Below are positions 12,884 to 21,482 of a stretch of DNA of 27,807 nt, in pieces. The notes under the pieces are model-generated. The model was not told the origin of the DNA. It did no database searches and was given only the letters and a program-made list of their open reading frames with translations. Every line of letters begins with the position of its first letter. Within the stretch, counting starts at the first letter, position 1. Source of the DNA: Chitinophagales bacterium (lineage in GTDB: Bacteria; Bacteroidota; Bacteroidia; Chitinophagales; Saprospiraceae); the NCBI GenBank assembly GCA_013297575.1, contig JAAFHO010000006.1:1-27807 (forward strand), read 5' to 3'. The translations under genes were made by a program, and so were the position numbers.

Positions 12884-15466
12884 ATGGCAAAAAAACTGCT
12901 GATAGTAGAGTCTCCCGCCAAAGCGAAGACCATCGAGAAATACCTTGGCGGCGATTTTATCGTAAAATCGTCGTTTGGGCATATTCGAGATTTGGAAAAA
13001 GGCAACGACCTCGGTGTAGATGTCAATAATGGATATACACCTAATTATGTTGTTCCTTCTGATAAGTACAAAACCGTTAAAGAGCTCAAGGAAAATGCCG
13101 CTAAAGTAGAAGAGGTGTGGCTCGCAACGGACGAAGACCGCGAAGGAGAAGCCATCTCTTGGCACTTGTGCCAAGTTCTCGGCCTCGACGAGCGGACAAC
13201 CAAACGAATTGTATTTCACGAAATCACAAAACCTGCTATCCAAAAAGCAGTCCAAAATCCGCGTTTACTCGACCTAAATGTCGTCAATGCTCAACAAGCA
13301 CGACGTGTACTCGACCGACTTGTGGGTTGGGAGCTTTCTGGTCTGTTGTGGAAAAAAGTAAAGGGCCAATTATCCGCTGGTCGGGTACAATCGGTCGCCG
13401 TAAAGTTAATTGTCGAACGGGAACGCGAAATTCAAACGTTCAATACGGAGCCTTTCTTTAGGGTTGTAGCCAATTTTTTGACTAAAAACGCACAAGAAAA
13501 AATTGTTTCTTTTAAAGCAGAAAGTCCGCAACGTATTGAAAATGAACAAAATGCGCAATCTTTTTTGCAAAAATGTATCGGGGCTACCTACAAAGTTTCC
13601 AATGTAGAAGTAAAACCTTTACGCCGCAAACCTGCACCGCCGTTCACTACCTCCACATTGCAACAAGAGGCGAGCAGAAAACTAGGTTATGCAGTGAGCC
13701 GTACGATGAAAATAGCACAACGACTCTATGAATCGGGACATATTACCTATATGCGTACCGATTCGGTGAATATGTCGGAAACGGCCATACAAGCCGTAGG
13801 TGATGAAATCGTAAAGCAATACGGTGCAAAATACCACCAAATGCGCCGATATAAAACCAAAAATGAATCCGCACAGGAAGCACACGAAGCCATTCGTCCT
13901 ACCTATTTTGAAAATCAGCAGGTAAGCCAAGACCGCGATGAGCAACGGCTATACGAACTGATTTGGAAACGGACAATGGCCTGCCAAATGGCCGATGCTG
14001 AACTCGAAAAAACGGTTGTTGATATTAGTATAAGCACCAATACTTCTGCCAAATTGGTGGCAGAGGGCGAAGTGATCAAATTTGACGGATTCTTAAAGGT
14101 TTACCTCGAAAGTTCTGATGACGATGATGAGGATGAGCAGGGTATGTTGCCGCCATTGGCTGTAGGACAAACGCTCAATTTGAGCGATATGACCGCCACA
14201 GAGCGATACACGCGACCTCCAGCACGGTACTCCGAGGCAGGGTTGGTGAAAAAAATGGAGGAACTTGGTATTGGTCGGCCTTCTACTTACGCGCCTACTA
14301 TCTCAAAAATTATGGAAGACAATCGCGGTTATGTAACCAAGGAAAGCCGCGAGGGTGTAGAACGTAATTTTCGGGTTTTGGTACTAAAAAACAACGAAAT
14401 AAAAGCCACTACTTCCAAAGAAGTAACTGGAACGACTAAAAATGTACTCTACCCTTCCGATATGGGTATGATTGTAACCGATTTTTTGGGCGATCATTTT
14501 CAAAAAGTAATGGATTACGGCTTTACTGCGGGTATTGAGGCGCGTTTTGACGATATTGCTGAAGGCAAAATTGATTGGTCAAATATGATCGATAGTTTCT
14601 ACAAACCTTTTCACGAAGATGTAGAAAAAACCTTGGCTGATGCCGACCGTGTAAGCGGCGAACGTATCCTTGGTTTAGATCCAGAAACAGGCCGCACCGT
14701 ATTGGTACGTATCAGTAAACTAGGCAAACCTGTGATCCAAATTGGCACCGGGGTTGAATTAGAAGAAAATGAAAAGCCGCGTTACGCCAACCTTAAAGTG
14801 GGTAAAAACCTAGAGACAGTCTCTTTGTTGGAGGCTTTGGAGTCGTTTGCTTTGCCTCGTGTATTGGGTGAATACAAAGATTTAGAAATGATAGTTAGTG
14901 CCGGTCGTTTTGGTCCCTATATTAAATATGGTGAAAGCACTTTTGTTAATTTGCCTAAAACAGATGACCCGTACGAAATTTCGTACGAACGTGGGCTGGA
15001 ATTATTGCAAGCAAAATTAGAAGCGGATAAACCTGCTGGTGAATATCAAAATATACCTTATACTTTGGGAAAAGGTCGTTTTGGGCCGTTTATCAAGTGG
15101 GGTGATTTGTTTATCAATATTCCAGTACGGTATTCTCCCGATAATATTACCCAAGCACAGGCCATTGAATTAATCGAGGCGAAAATTGAAAAAGAAGGAA
15201 ATCGGTATATTCACCTTTGGGAATCAGAGAAAATTAGCGTCGAAAATGGCCGTTGGGGGCCTTATATCCGCTTTGGTAAAAATAATATAAAATTGCCAAA
15301 AATTGACGGCGCTAATATGACTGCCGATTATGCGCGCGGCCTCACCTTAGAAGATGTAAAAAAGATTATTGAAGTAGAAATGCCAGGTGTTTTTGATAAA
15401 AAAGAGAAAAAACCTGCTGCTAAAAAGGCCGCTCCTGCTAAAAAAGCGGCGGCTGCTAAAAAGTAG
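12884..15466 (+). CDS. topA: DNA topoisomerase I (type IA)
   Basis: 860 residues. N-terminal TOPRIM domain (about 3-115) with catalytic Glu9 in 'LLIVESPAKAKTI' and the acidic triad D83-x-D85-x-E87 in 'ATDEDREGEA'. 'SAGRVQSVAVKL' (164-175) and the active-site region 'ESGHITYMRTDSVN' with nucleophile Tyr289 are intact. Instead of zinc-finger CxxC motifs the C-terminus carries three 'GR(F/W)GP(Y/F)I' repeats (near 673, 731 and 789), the repeat type common in Bacteroidota topoisomerase I, followed by a Lys/Ala/Pro-rich basic tail (about 840-860) likely binding DNA. The enzyme relaxes negative supercoils through a covalent 5'-phosphotyrosine intermediate. It ends at a shared bidirectional terminator. 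Confidence 0.97.
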   Translation: MAKKLLIVESPAKAKTIEKYLGGDFIVKSSFGHIRDLEKGNDLGVDVNNGYTPNYVVPSDKYKTVKELKENAAKVEEVWLATDEDREGEAISWHLCQVLGLDERTTKRIVFHEITKPAIQKAVQNPRLLDLNVVNAQQARRVLDRLVGWELSGLLWKKVKGQLSAGRVQSVAVKLIVEREREIQTFNTEPFFRVVANFLTKNAQEKIVSFKAESPQRIENEQNAQSFLQKCIGATYKVSNVEVKPLRRKPAPPFTTSTLQQEASRKLGYAVSRTMKIAQRLYESGHITYMRTDSVNMSETAIQAVGDEIVKQYGAKYHQMRRYKTKNESAQEAHEAIRPTYFENQQVSQDRDEQRLYELIWKRTMACQMADAELEKTVVDISISTNTSAKLVAEGEVIKFDGFLKVYLESSDDDDEDEQGMLPPLAVGQTLNLSDMTATERYTRPPARYSEAGLVKKMEELGIGRPSTYAPTISKIMEDNRGYVTKESREGVERNFRVLVLKNNEIKATTSKEVTGTTKNVLYPSDMGMIVTDFLGDHFQKVMDYGFTAGIEARFDDIAEGKIDWSNMIDSFYKPFHEDVEKTLADADRVSGERILGLDPETGRTVLVRISKLGKPVIQIGTGVELEENEKPRYANLKVGKNLETVSLLEALESFALPRVLGEYKDLEMIVSAGRFGPYIKYGESTFVNLPKTDDPYEISYERGLELLQAKLEADKPAGEYQNIPYTLGKGRFGPFIKWGDLFINIPVRYSPDNITQAQAIELIEAKIEKEGNRYIHLWESEKISVENGRWGPYIRFGKNNIKLPKIDGANMTADYARGLTLEDVKKIIEVEMPGVFDKKEKKPAAKKAAPAKKAAAAKK

Positions 15467-15486
15467 TCTATACAAGTATTCGTTAT

Positions 15487-15528
15487 AAAAAGCGGCCTTA
15501 CTAGACATAACTCTAGTAGAGCCGCTTT
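15487..15528 (+). terminator. Bidirectional intrinsic terminator after topA
   Basis: AAAGCGGC (15489-15496) pairs with GCCGCTTT (15521-15528), and ACTAGA (15500-15505) with TCTAGT (15512-15517), giving a long hairpin. The flanks TTATAAAA and TTTTTATAA continue the symmetry, so a U-run follows in both directions. Confidence 0.8.
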
Positions 15529-15537
15529 ACTTTTTAT

Positions 15538-15568
15538 AAAAAAACCGAACCGGACGTTTCCGGCTCGG
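15538..15568 (-). terminator. Intrinsic terminator for the sigma/anti-sigma/lipoprotein operon
   Basis: CCGAACCGGA (15545-15554) pairs with TCCGGCTCGG (15559-15568) around a CGTT loop with one mismatch. On the minus strand the hairpin is followed by seven T (15544-15538). It is placed 42 bp after the lipoprotein stop codon and is tail-to-tail with the topA terminator. A weaker 8-bp inverted repeat, TACAATAC/GTATTGTA (15570-15602), lies between it and the gene. Confidence 0.8.
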
Positions 15569-15610
15569 CTACAATACGAAATTACTAAACACGGGTATTG
15601 TATCGTTACA

Positions 15611-16597
15611 TCAAAGTCCACGAAGGAACTGAATGATGAATTGCTCGTTGGATGTTACGGGGTTTAATTGCGCTCGTGCATCACTGGCAGATACAGTATT
15701 CGTATCGCCAAGCCAGTATTGGCTACCTGCTTTAGAAATGGAAAAAATACGAACTGGTTTGTTCAAAATAGCATTATCTAAACAAAATTTACCCGTATTA
15801 GGTTCTGGTACCATTTCGGAAAACGTATTTTCTGCTTCAAAAATAGCAAATACCCGCGTATTATCTTGGTCAAATTGCTTAGGCAATTGTACACAAAAAG
15901 CACCAGTACTGGCCATATCAATTGGAGCTAATGCAGAAACCCAACCCAAGCGTTTGCTCAGTATTTCAAAGCCTTCGTAAATATTTTGCGTAAATGGCGT
16001 TGCCGCCCAAGTAGCACTAAATACCGCGTCAGGGTTACCCAATTCCCAAGGCGTGAAAGTTCCTTTGTCGTCTGTTGCTGTATAGGATACCGTGTAATTT
16101 CCTGCGGCATCTTTGGCTGGAATATAAACCTTAAGGTGTCGGTCTGCGGCTAGTTTCAACAATTTACCATCGCAAGTGACTTCTACTTTTATAGCACCAA
16201 TATGTTTGTCCAATTGGCTATTCGTGTTTGTAGCAGGTAATTTACGACTAATCCAATCACCTGTTTTTAATACTTCAGTTACTGCAATTTGTACATTGTT
16301 GCAAGCCGTACAAGGTTGGGCTGCACCATTCTCTTGTGTGAATAACAGATCATTGTCTTGAATATGAACACGAACGCCATTGGGCGTGGTCAGCATAGTA
16401 TCTTTGGCTAAATTACCTCCTTGAAGGATAAATATCGTTTTGGTTGGCGTTTCAGGAACAAAACTCATAAAATAATCCAATTCACCTTGACTATTATCGT
16501 AAGGTACAAGGGTAATCTGGTCTTTTCTGCACGCTGAGAGCGTCAGCAAAAAGCCGATTATCCAAAAATAGCGTTTGTATGTAATAAATTTAAACAT
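15611..16597 (-). CDS. Hypothetical lipoprotein at the end of the sigma-factor operon
   Basis: 328 residues. The N-terminus MFKFITYKRYFWIIGFLLTLSAC carries a clean lipobox LSAC (Cys23), so the protein is lipidated. The body is beta-rich with many Asn/Thr residues and contains a CTAC pair in 'QPCTACNNVQIAVTEVL' and an extended segment around 'LKVYIPAKDAAGNYTVSYTA'; I do not recognise a named domain. It follows the anti-sigma/beta-barrel gene by 57 bp on the same strand and ends at a terminator, so it is probably the last gene of that operon. A role as envelope partner or target of the regulator is plausible but not shown. Confidence 0.75.
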   Translation of the reverse strand: MFKFITYKRYFWIIGFLLTLSACRKDQITLVPYDNSQGELDYFMSFVPETPTKTIFILQGGNLAKDTMLTTPNGVRVHIQDNDLLFTQENGAAQPCTACNNVQIAVTEVLKTGDWISRKLPATNTNSQLDKHIGAIKVEVTCDGKLLKLAADRHLKVYIPAKDAAGNYTVSYTATDDKGTFTPWELGNPDAVFSATWAATPFTQNIYEGFEILSKRLGWVSALAPIDMASTGAFCVQLPKQFDQDNTRVFAIFEAENTFSEMVPEPNTGKFCLDNAILNKPVRIFSISKAGSQYWLGDTNTVSASDARAQLNPVTSNEQFIIQFLRGL

Positions 16598-16654
16598 GGT
16601 ATATAATCGTAGATAAGAATTGTTGCCAATTCGCTGCCTATCGGGGCAAATTAT

Positions 16655-18049
16655 TTAAAATATTTTGGTCAAGCCCAGCCTTAGCCCAATTAAATTGTAA
16701 TTCTGCTGAAGAGGATATGTCTCTTTTGTGACTGGTTTGAGTATTCGTTGGTAATAGGGCTCCGCAAAAAGTCTAGTTCGAGGTTGGATATGCAAGAAAA
16801 ACTGTGCGCTTCCGATCAAACTTAATCCTGCATTTACCCTAAAAGCGTCTTGGGTATCAAATTTAGCGGGTTGCAAAGTAGTTTGATCCAGCATTGTACC
16901 GTTTTTCCAAAACAAAAGATTGATAGCGCCCCCTCCTCTTAGGTGCACCCCTCTACGTCCTTGACGTATTTCGTAACCCGCCGAAAATGGAATATTTACA
17001 AAGCCAAAACGGCTATATTGCTTAAACCGCTGTGTAACAATATCAAGATCAAGGGTATCGCCGGTATTGGGATCGATGAGAACTTGGATATACAAAGGTT
17101 TTTCGTAACTAAAGATTTCTGTAAATTGCTGATAATCAATCCCTGTACCTACTGAAAAATGCTGTTTTACCAATAGACTCGCCCGTGCACCGGCAGTGAA
17201 ACCGAGCCCTCTGTGCGATTCTGTATTCCAACGCAGGTCGTGATAGGTTTTATTTTCGGGATTGGAGCCTGTACTTAGCGATTTTTGAGCATATAATGGC
17301 CCTGTGTAAGCGTCGAACAGCCATGCATTGGCATGAGATTCAAAATTATAGCATTTCGTATCTGTTTCCTTCTTTTTGCGAATAATTTTTTGTTGCCATT
17401 TTTGAGTATTTACGATTGCCATTTTACTTTTCAATAGCGTAAAAGAAGAGTGCAAAGGTTTCAGTGCCGCGTATTGTTGTGTTGCCGAGGCAAGTACAAA
17501 TGAAGGAGGGTTATCCGATACCGCTGTACCTGAGAGCGGTTGAGGACTTGTAACCCGACTACTGGTAGTAAAAGTAGGCGCATCGGAGGATTGTTGGCCT
17601 GCTTGGTTTTGCTTGGGCAACCCTTCAGATGGTGTGGGATAGGGGGAGGAGATTGGGGGTAAAATGCTAGTATTTGGAGCCACAAGACCATTTTTGGTAC
17701 TCAAAACGTGGTTGAATGCTTGGTTTTCCGCTGTATTTTTTTGCTTGGTATTAGGTGTTAATGGGGCTACATTTGGTGCCTTTTTGACCTTTAAATGGGT
17801 CTCATTGGATGGTGTATTAGCCGTTAAGGTAAGCGGTGTACTCGTATGTCTGGTAGGTGTTGTTTTTGAAAAACCAAACCAAGTAAGGCTGGCAACGCCA
17901 AGCAGCATACCTAGACCAAGCGACCACCAAAAGATTGATCTACGTCTTTTTTTACGCAATTCCCGCTCCACCCCATCCCAAACAAAAGGCGGTGGTGTTA
18001 CTGAGGCATTACTCAGTCTTTTTTGGAATATTTGATCTATATCGTTCAT
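16655..18049 (-). CDS. Anti-sigma-like inner-membrane protein with C-terminal outer-membrane-type beta-barrel
   Basis: 464 residues in three parts. Residues 1-36 are cytoplasmic and basic ('PPPFVWDGVERELRKKRRR'), like the short sigma-binding heads found next to Bacteroidota ECF genes. Residues 39-60 (IFWWSLGLGMLLGVASLTWF) form a single transmembrane helix. Residues about 61-225 are a Thr/Pro/Ser/Asn-rich linker. Residues about 233-464 alternate aromatic and hydrophobic residues in strand-like runs ('LGFTAGARASLLVKQHFSVG', 'RLFAEPYYQRILKPV') and end in 'LIGLRLGLTKIF', an aromatic C-terminus typical of outer-membrane barrels of the PorT/OMP_b-brl type. It is 70 bp downstream of the ECF sigma gene. 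Probable role: hold the sigma factor until an envelope signal arrives. Barrel assignment is by pattern only. Confidence 0.7.
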   Translation of the reverse strand: MNDIDQIFQKRLSNASVTPPPFVWDGVERELRKKRRRSIFWWSLGLGMLLGVASLTWFGFSKTTPTRHTSTPLTLTANTPSNETHLKVKKAPNVAPLTPNTKQKNTAENQAFNHVLSTKNGLVAPNTSILPPISSPYPTPSEGLPKQNQAGQQSSDAPTFTTSSRVTSPQPLSGTAVSDNPPSFVLASATQQYAALKPLHSSFTLLKSKMAIVNTQKWQQKIIRKKKETDTKCYNFESHANAWLFDAYTGPLYAQKSLSTGSNPENKTYHDLRWNTESHRGLGFTAGARASLLVKQHFSVGTGIDYQQFTEIFSYEKPLYIQVLIDPNTGDTLDLDIVTQRFKQYSRFGFVNIPFSAGYEIRQGRRGVHLRGGGAINLLFWKNGTMLDQTTLQPAKFDTQDAFRVNAGLSLIGSAQFFLHIQPRTRLFAEPYYQRILKPVTKETYPLQQNYNLIGLRLGLTKIF

Positions 18050-18119
18050 TTTATAAATAATTCTAGATAATTCCTTCTATGTTTTTGGTAAATTTTATTA
18101 CAAAAAACGATAAAAGTCC

Positions 18120-18644
18120 CTATTTAATGCTTTCTAATTGGTCGCACAACCAACGTCGTGCTTTTGTCAATTGCGACCGTGAAGTACTTTCTTGAATGCC
18201 AAGTGTTTGCGCTACTTCGGCATGAGAATACCCTTCAATGGCTACTAAATTAAAAATAACGCGATAACCATCGGGAAGTTGAGCAATTACTTTTAATAAC
18301 TCTGCTTCCGACATGCGCGCAATGGCATCAGGTTCGACGGCTTGGTCTGGCATCACCTCAAAACCGCTGTGCTCCATATCAAACCGTTGTCGTTGATAGG
18401 TACGCAAGGCGGTATTGACCATTATTTTGCGTATCCACCCTTCAAAAGAGCCTTGAAAATGGTATTGATCCAATTTGGTAAATACCTTAACAAAACCCTC
18501 CTGCAACATATCTGCTGCATCTGCGGAGTTACGGGCATACCGAAGGCACACAGCAAACATTTTGCCGCTGTAACGCTCGTATAACTCGCGCTGATGCTGC
18601 GCTGAACCGCGCAAACATGCTTTTATGAGTGCTTCTTCGTTCAA
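18120..18644 (-). CDS. ECF-family RNA polymerase sigma factor
   Basis: 174 residues. Sigma region 2 spans about 20-86 ('ELYERYSGKMFAVCLRYARN', 'ADMLQEGFVKVF', 'FEGWIRKIMVNTALRTYQR') and region 4 about 112-165 ('LLKVIAQLPDGYRVIFNLVA' then helix-turn-helix 'YSHAEVAQTLGIQESTSRSQLTKAR'). The start is TTG: the frame is closed by TAG nine nucleotides upstream and the next Met (residue 29) would remove part of region 2, while the N-terminus given matches the usual ECF beginning. Such factors direct RNA polymerase to a specific regulon, often autoregulated. The linked anti-sigma-like gene supports a signalling module. Confidence 0.92.
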   Translation of the reverse strand: MNEEALIKACLRGSAQHQRELYERYSGKMFAVCLRYARNSADAADMLQEGFVKVFTKLDQYHFQGSFEGWIRKIMVNTALRTYQRQRFDMEHSGFEVMPDQAVEPDAIARMSEAELLKVIAQLPDGYRVIFNLVAIEGYSHAEVAQTLGIQESTSRSQLTKARRWLCDQLESIK

Positions 18645-18949
18645 ATTCTGCTAGAATTGGGATGGTTCTGAAATGGTAATTCGGATTTATTTAAGAGCCT
18701 TCGCAGAAATTTTGCCTCGAAGATACACCTAATACTAGATACCATTTTTTCTTTTTTCGCTGCCCAAAGAAAATAATTCTATTTACGGAGCAATACCATA
18801 GATAGCGTGAAAAATTGTTTTCCTCTTCTTTAAAAGATAATCAATCAAAAAATGTTACTACTTTTGCGCCGTCTTATCACAACGCTCGTTGCGCTGTATT
18901 GGATACTGAAAAGATGTTCAAATACGCAGCAATTGACCCGTCCACTAAT
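18645..18949. other. Divergent intergenic region between ECF sigma gene and prs
   Basis: About 305 bases with no gene. It must hold the promoter of the sigma operon (leftward) and of prs (rightward). Only the prs -7 box is recognisable; no TAnnTTTG match precedes the sigma gene, which would fit use of an alternative sigma factor such as its own product, though that is inference. Confidence 0.6.
18859..18866 (+). promoter_or_regulatory. Predicted -7 box for prs
   Basis: TACTTTTG followed by CG matches TAnnTTTG. Transcription would start near 18872, which excludes the upstream TTG start at 18815 and supports a start at 18914 or 18950. Confidence 0.45.
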
Positions 18950-19882
18950 ATGCCCGAAGTAAAACTATTCTCATGCAGCGCCTCACATGAACTTGCAGCT
19001 GCTATTGCGGATCATTATCAAACTCCGCTTTCAGACAAAACGCTGGCTAAGTTCAGCGACGGCGAAATGCAGCCGATCATTAACGAAAGTATCCGCGGTA
19101 GCTTTACTTTTTTTATCCAAAGCACCTGTCAGCCCCACGATAATCTAGTAGAATTATTACTTTGGATTGATTGCGCGAAACGCGCTTCTGCTGGTTATAT
19201 CACCGCAGTTGTACCCTATTTCGGGTATGCTCGCCAAGACCGTAAGGACAAACCACGTGTGCCAATTAGTGCCAAACTCATGGCCAATTTGCTTACAACT
19301 GCTGGCGCTGACCGTATTATGACCATGGACTTGCACGCCGACCAAGTACAAGGTTTTTTTGATATACCCGTGGATCACCTGCGCTCTGAGGCTATTTATA
19401 TGCCTTATTTGGCTGAAACAGACCTTAGTCATACTATTTTTGCCAGCCCAGATGTAGGCGGTGTGAAACGCGCACGCTCTTACGCCATGCACTTTGGCCG
19501 CGAACTGGTGATTTGTGATAAATACCGCACCAAAGCAAATCAAGTCGCCTCCATGACCGTGATCGGTGATGTAAAAGGCGCAGATGTGATTTTGGTGGAC
19601 GATTTGGTGGATACTGCTGGTACACTCTGTAAAGCCGCCGACGCGCTGCTGGAGAAAGGTGCTCGTTCGGTAAAGGCCATTTGTACGCATCCTGTGCTTT
19701 CGGGTAAAGCATACGAGAATATCAATAATTCCAAATTGACGGAATTGATTGTTTGTGATACTATTCCGTTGACACAACAATCGGACAAAATAAAGGTGCT
19801 TTCAACGGCCAAATTATTTAGCCGCGCTATTCGTAATACCATCGAATACAAGTCGATTGCAGCTTTATTCCTTCAAAAATAG
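18950..19882 (+). CDS. prs: Ribose-phosphate pyrophosphokinase (PRPP synthetase)
   Basis: 310 residues from the ATG at 18950, the usual family length (an in-frame ATG at 18914 would add 12 residues). The start MPEVKLFSCSASHELAAAIA matches the family N-terminus. Visible motifs: 'FSDGEMQPIINESIRG', flexible loop 'YFGYARQDRKDKPRVPI', 'MTMDLHADQVQGFFDIPVDH', and the PRPP-binding loop 'VILVDDLVDTAGT'. The enzyme makes 5-phosphoribosyl-1-pyrophosphate from ribose-5-phosphate and ATP, feeding purine, pyrimidine, histidine, tryptophan and NAD synthesis in the cytoplasm. queE follows after only 8 bp, indicating an operon. Confidence 0.95.
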   Translation: MPEVKLFSCSASHELAAAIADHYQTPLSDKTLAKFSDGEMQPIINESIRGSFTFFIQSTCQPHDNLVELLLWIDCAKRASAGYITAVVPYFGYARQDRKDKPRVPISAKLMANLLTTAGADRIMTMDLHADQVQGFFDIPVDHLRSEAIYMPYLAETDLSHTIFASPDVGGVKRARSYAMHFGRELVICDKYRTKANQVASMTVIGDVKGADVILVDDLVDTAGTLCKAADALLEKGARSVKAICTHPVLSGKAYENINNSKLTELIVCDTIPLTQQSDKIKVLSTAKLFSRAIRNTIEYKSIAALFLQK

Positions 19883-19890
19883 ATTCCTAA

Positions 19891-20670
19891 ATGGGGAATA
19901 TTCCGATGGATCAGATGATAACGCTTGCGCGCCTTCATGGCAGCCCCGAAATCTTTTTTTCTATTCAAGGGGAAGGGAAAAGCCTCGGAGTACCATCTAT
20001 TTTTGTACGCACCTCCTTATGTAATTTACATTGTATATGGTGCGATACCGATTATACTTGGAACTGGACGAATACCCGTTTTGAGCACGTTAATGATGCT
20101 AAACCGGGTTATAAAAAATTTGTCAAAAAAGATTGGATTGCTAAGTTACCCATTGATACAATTGCTGAGACAGTGGCAGATATTCCGTGCAAAAATGTGA
20201 TCCTTACCGGAGGTGAACCCATGCTTCAGCAGGCGGCGCTTACTCGGCTGATGTACGCCCTGCGTGAGCGTGCACAAGGTTATCGCTTTGAAACAGAAAC
20301 CAATGGTACAATGATACCCACGCAGGAATTTGACGCGGCAATAGACCAATATAATGTGTCGCCTAAACTAGAAAATAGCAATAATCCACAGAAATTACGC
20401 GAAAAACCCGCAGTTTATCGTTTTTTTGCCAAAAGCGATAAAGCAAATTTCAAATTTGTGGTAGCAGCACCATCAGATCTCGTTGAAATATTAGACCTGA
20501 TCGAACGCTATGCTATTCCTCCCGAAAAGGTTTTCCTTATGCCAGAAGGCACTTCTGCCCGCGCCTTGACTCAAAAACGCAAATGGTTGGTAGAAGTATG
20601 CAAAACACATGGATTCCGATATTCAGATCGGCTACATGTGCAGATTTGGGGTGGGAAAAAAGGTGTTTGA
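19891..20670 (+). CDS. queE: 7-carboxy-7-deazaguanine synthase (radical SAM)
   Basis: 259 residues. 'IFFSIQGEGKSLGVPSIFVR' is the conserved QueE opening, followed by the cluster-binding motif Cys44-x3-Cys48-x2-Cys51 (CNLHCIWC), with DTDYTW after it. 'VILTGGEPMLQ' (103-113) is the SAM-binding GGEP motif, and 'FETETNGT' and 'YNVSPKLENS' are also family segments. The enzyme converts 6-carboxytetrahydropterin to 7-carboxy-7-deazaguanine, a step towards queuosine in tRNA or deazaguanine modifications. The other que genes are not in the window. The true start could be Met6 or Met9, which would shorten the protein slightly. It lies 8 bp after prs and is convergent with the TSUP gene, with no clear terminator in the 28-bp gap. 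Confidence 0.92.
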   Translation: MGNIPMDQMITLARLHGSPEIFFSIQGEGKSLGVPSIFVRTSLCNLHCIWCDTDYTWNWTNTRFEHVNDAKPGYKKFVKKDWIAKLPIDTIAETVADIPCKNVILTGGEPMLQQAALTRLMYALRERAQGYRFETETNGTMIPTQEFDAAIDQYNVSPKLENSNNPQKLREKPAVYRFFAKSDKANFKFVVAAPSDLVEILDLIERYAIPPEKVFLMPEGTSARALTQKRKWLVEVCKTHGFRYSDRLHVQIWGGKKGV

Positions 20671-20698
20671 TGATTAGTCCTTGTCTATTAGATCTCGG

Positions 20699-21469
20699 CT
20701 ATTGAAAACTTTTAAATATATCCCAGCCAAACCGCAATAATATGCCAAACAGCACGACCAAAAACACTTGCCTGACAAATACATTTCCCCTCAATACGGC
20801 CATTTTACTGCCTATAAACGAACCTGCTACATTACATGCCATCATCGGCAGGGCGATATGAAAGATGATATATTTATTCATAAAAAAGAAAATAAGAGAA
20901 AATACATCTGCGGTGACGTTCACAATCTTGGAAATGGCAGACGCGCGTAAAAATGAATATCCTATAACACTTACAAATCCAAAAACTAACAAACTACCCG
21001 TTCCAGGACCAATACAGCCGTTGTAAAAACCCATAATGCCACCAATCAAAGCCGCATACAATGGTATTTTATGGTGGGGCAATTGGATATTCTCCTCGTG
21101 GCCAAAGGTTTTATTTTTAAAGGTATAAATCGCAATCAGCACAATCAGGAAAAATATAGTGGGTTTTAGGATATAAGTTGGCAAATGACTTTGCACTAAT
21201 GCACCCAAATAAGCAAAAATAGCCGCCATAGCCCCTGCAAAAAGTACGGTCTTCCAAGGAATACGCACGGTACGGGCATAGTTCCAAGCCGCAACAGACG
21301 TACCTACCGCCGAAGCCAGCCGATTGGTGCCAATAATATACGGAACCGCCAATTGCGGGTATAAAATAAAAAAAGCAGGTACTTGTACCAAACCACCACC
21401 CCCAACGATACTATCTATAAAACCAGCGATGAATGAAAAAAAACAGAGGGCGAGTAGCGCGTAATCCAT
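20699..21469 (-). CDS. TSUP (TauE/SafE) family membrane transporter
   Basis: 256 residues, about seven to eight hydrophobic segments. The two-fold repeat typical of TSUP proteins is visible: 'GFIDSIVGGGGLVQVP' (16-31) in the first half and 'GFYNGCIGPGTGSLLV' (147-162) in the second, with 'IGTNRLASAVGTSVAAWNY' after the first. Family members move sulfite, sulfonates or other organic anions across the cytoplasmic membrane; the substrate here is unknown. It is the last gene of a five-gene leftward run, 13 bp behind the 451-residue membrane protein, although its function may be independent of that group. Confidence 0.88.
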   Translation of the reverse strand: MDYALLALCFFSFIAGFIDSIVGGGGLVQVPAFFILYPQLAVPYIIGTNRLASAVGTSVAAWNYARTVRIPWKTVLFAGAMAAIFAYLGALVQSHLPTYILKPTIFFLIVLIAIYTFKNKTFGHEENIQLPHHKIPLYAALIGGIMGFYNGCIGPGTGSLLVFGFVSVIGYSFLRASAISKIVNVTADVFSLIFFFMNKYIIFHIALPMMACNVAGSFIGSKMAVLRGNVFVRQVFLVVLFGILLRFGWDIFKSFQ

Positions 21470-21482
21470 TGTATTTTAGGGA

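Noticed and set aside
15487..15568. Hairpins after topA as further REP copies
   Set aside because: Their sequences are unrelated to the GTAGAGACG palindrome and have terminator T-runs.
18815..18949. TTG start giving a 355-residue PRPP synthetase
   Set aside because: The promoter -7 box (18859-18866) lies downstream of this TTG, and family members are about 310 residues, starting at 18950.
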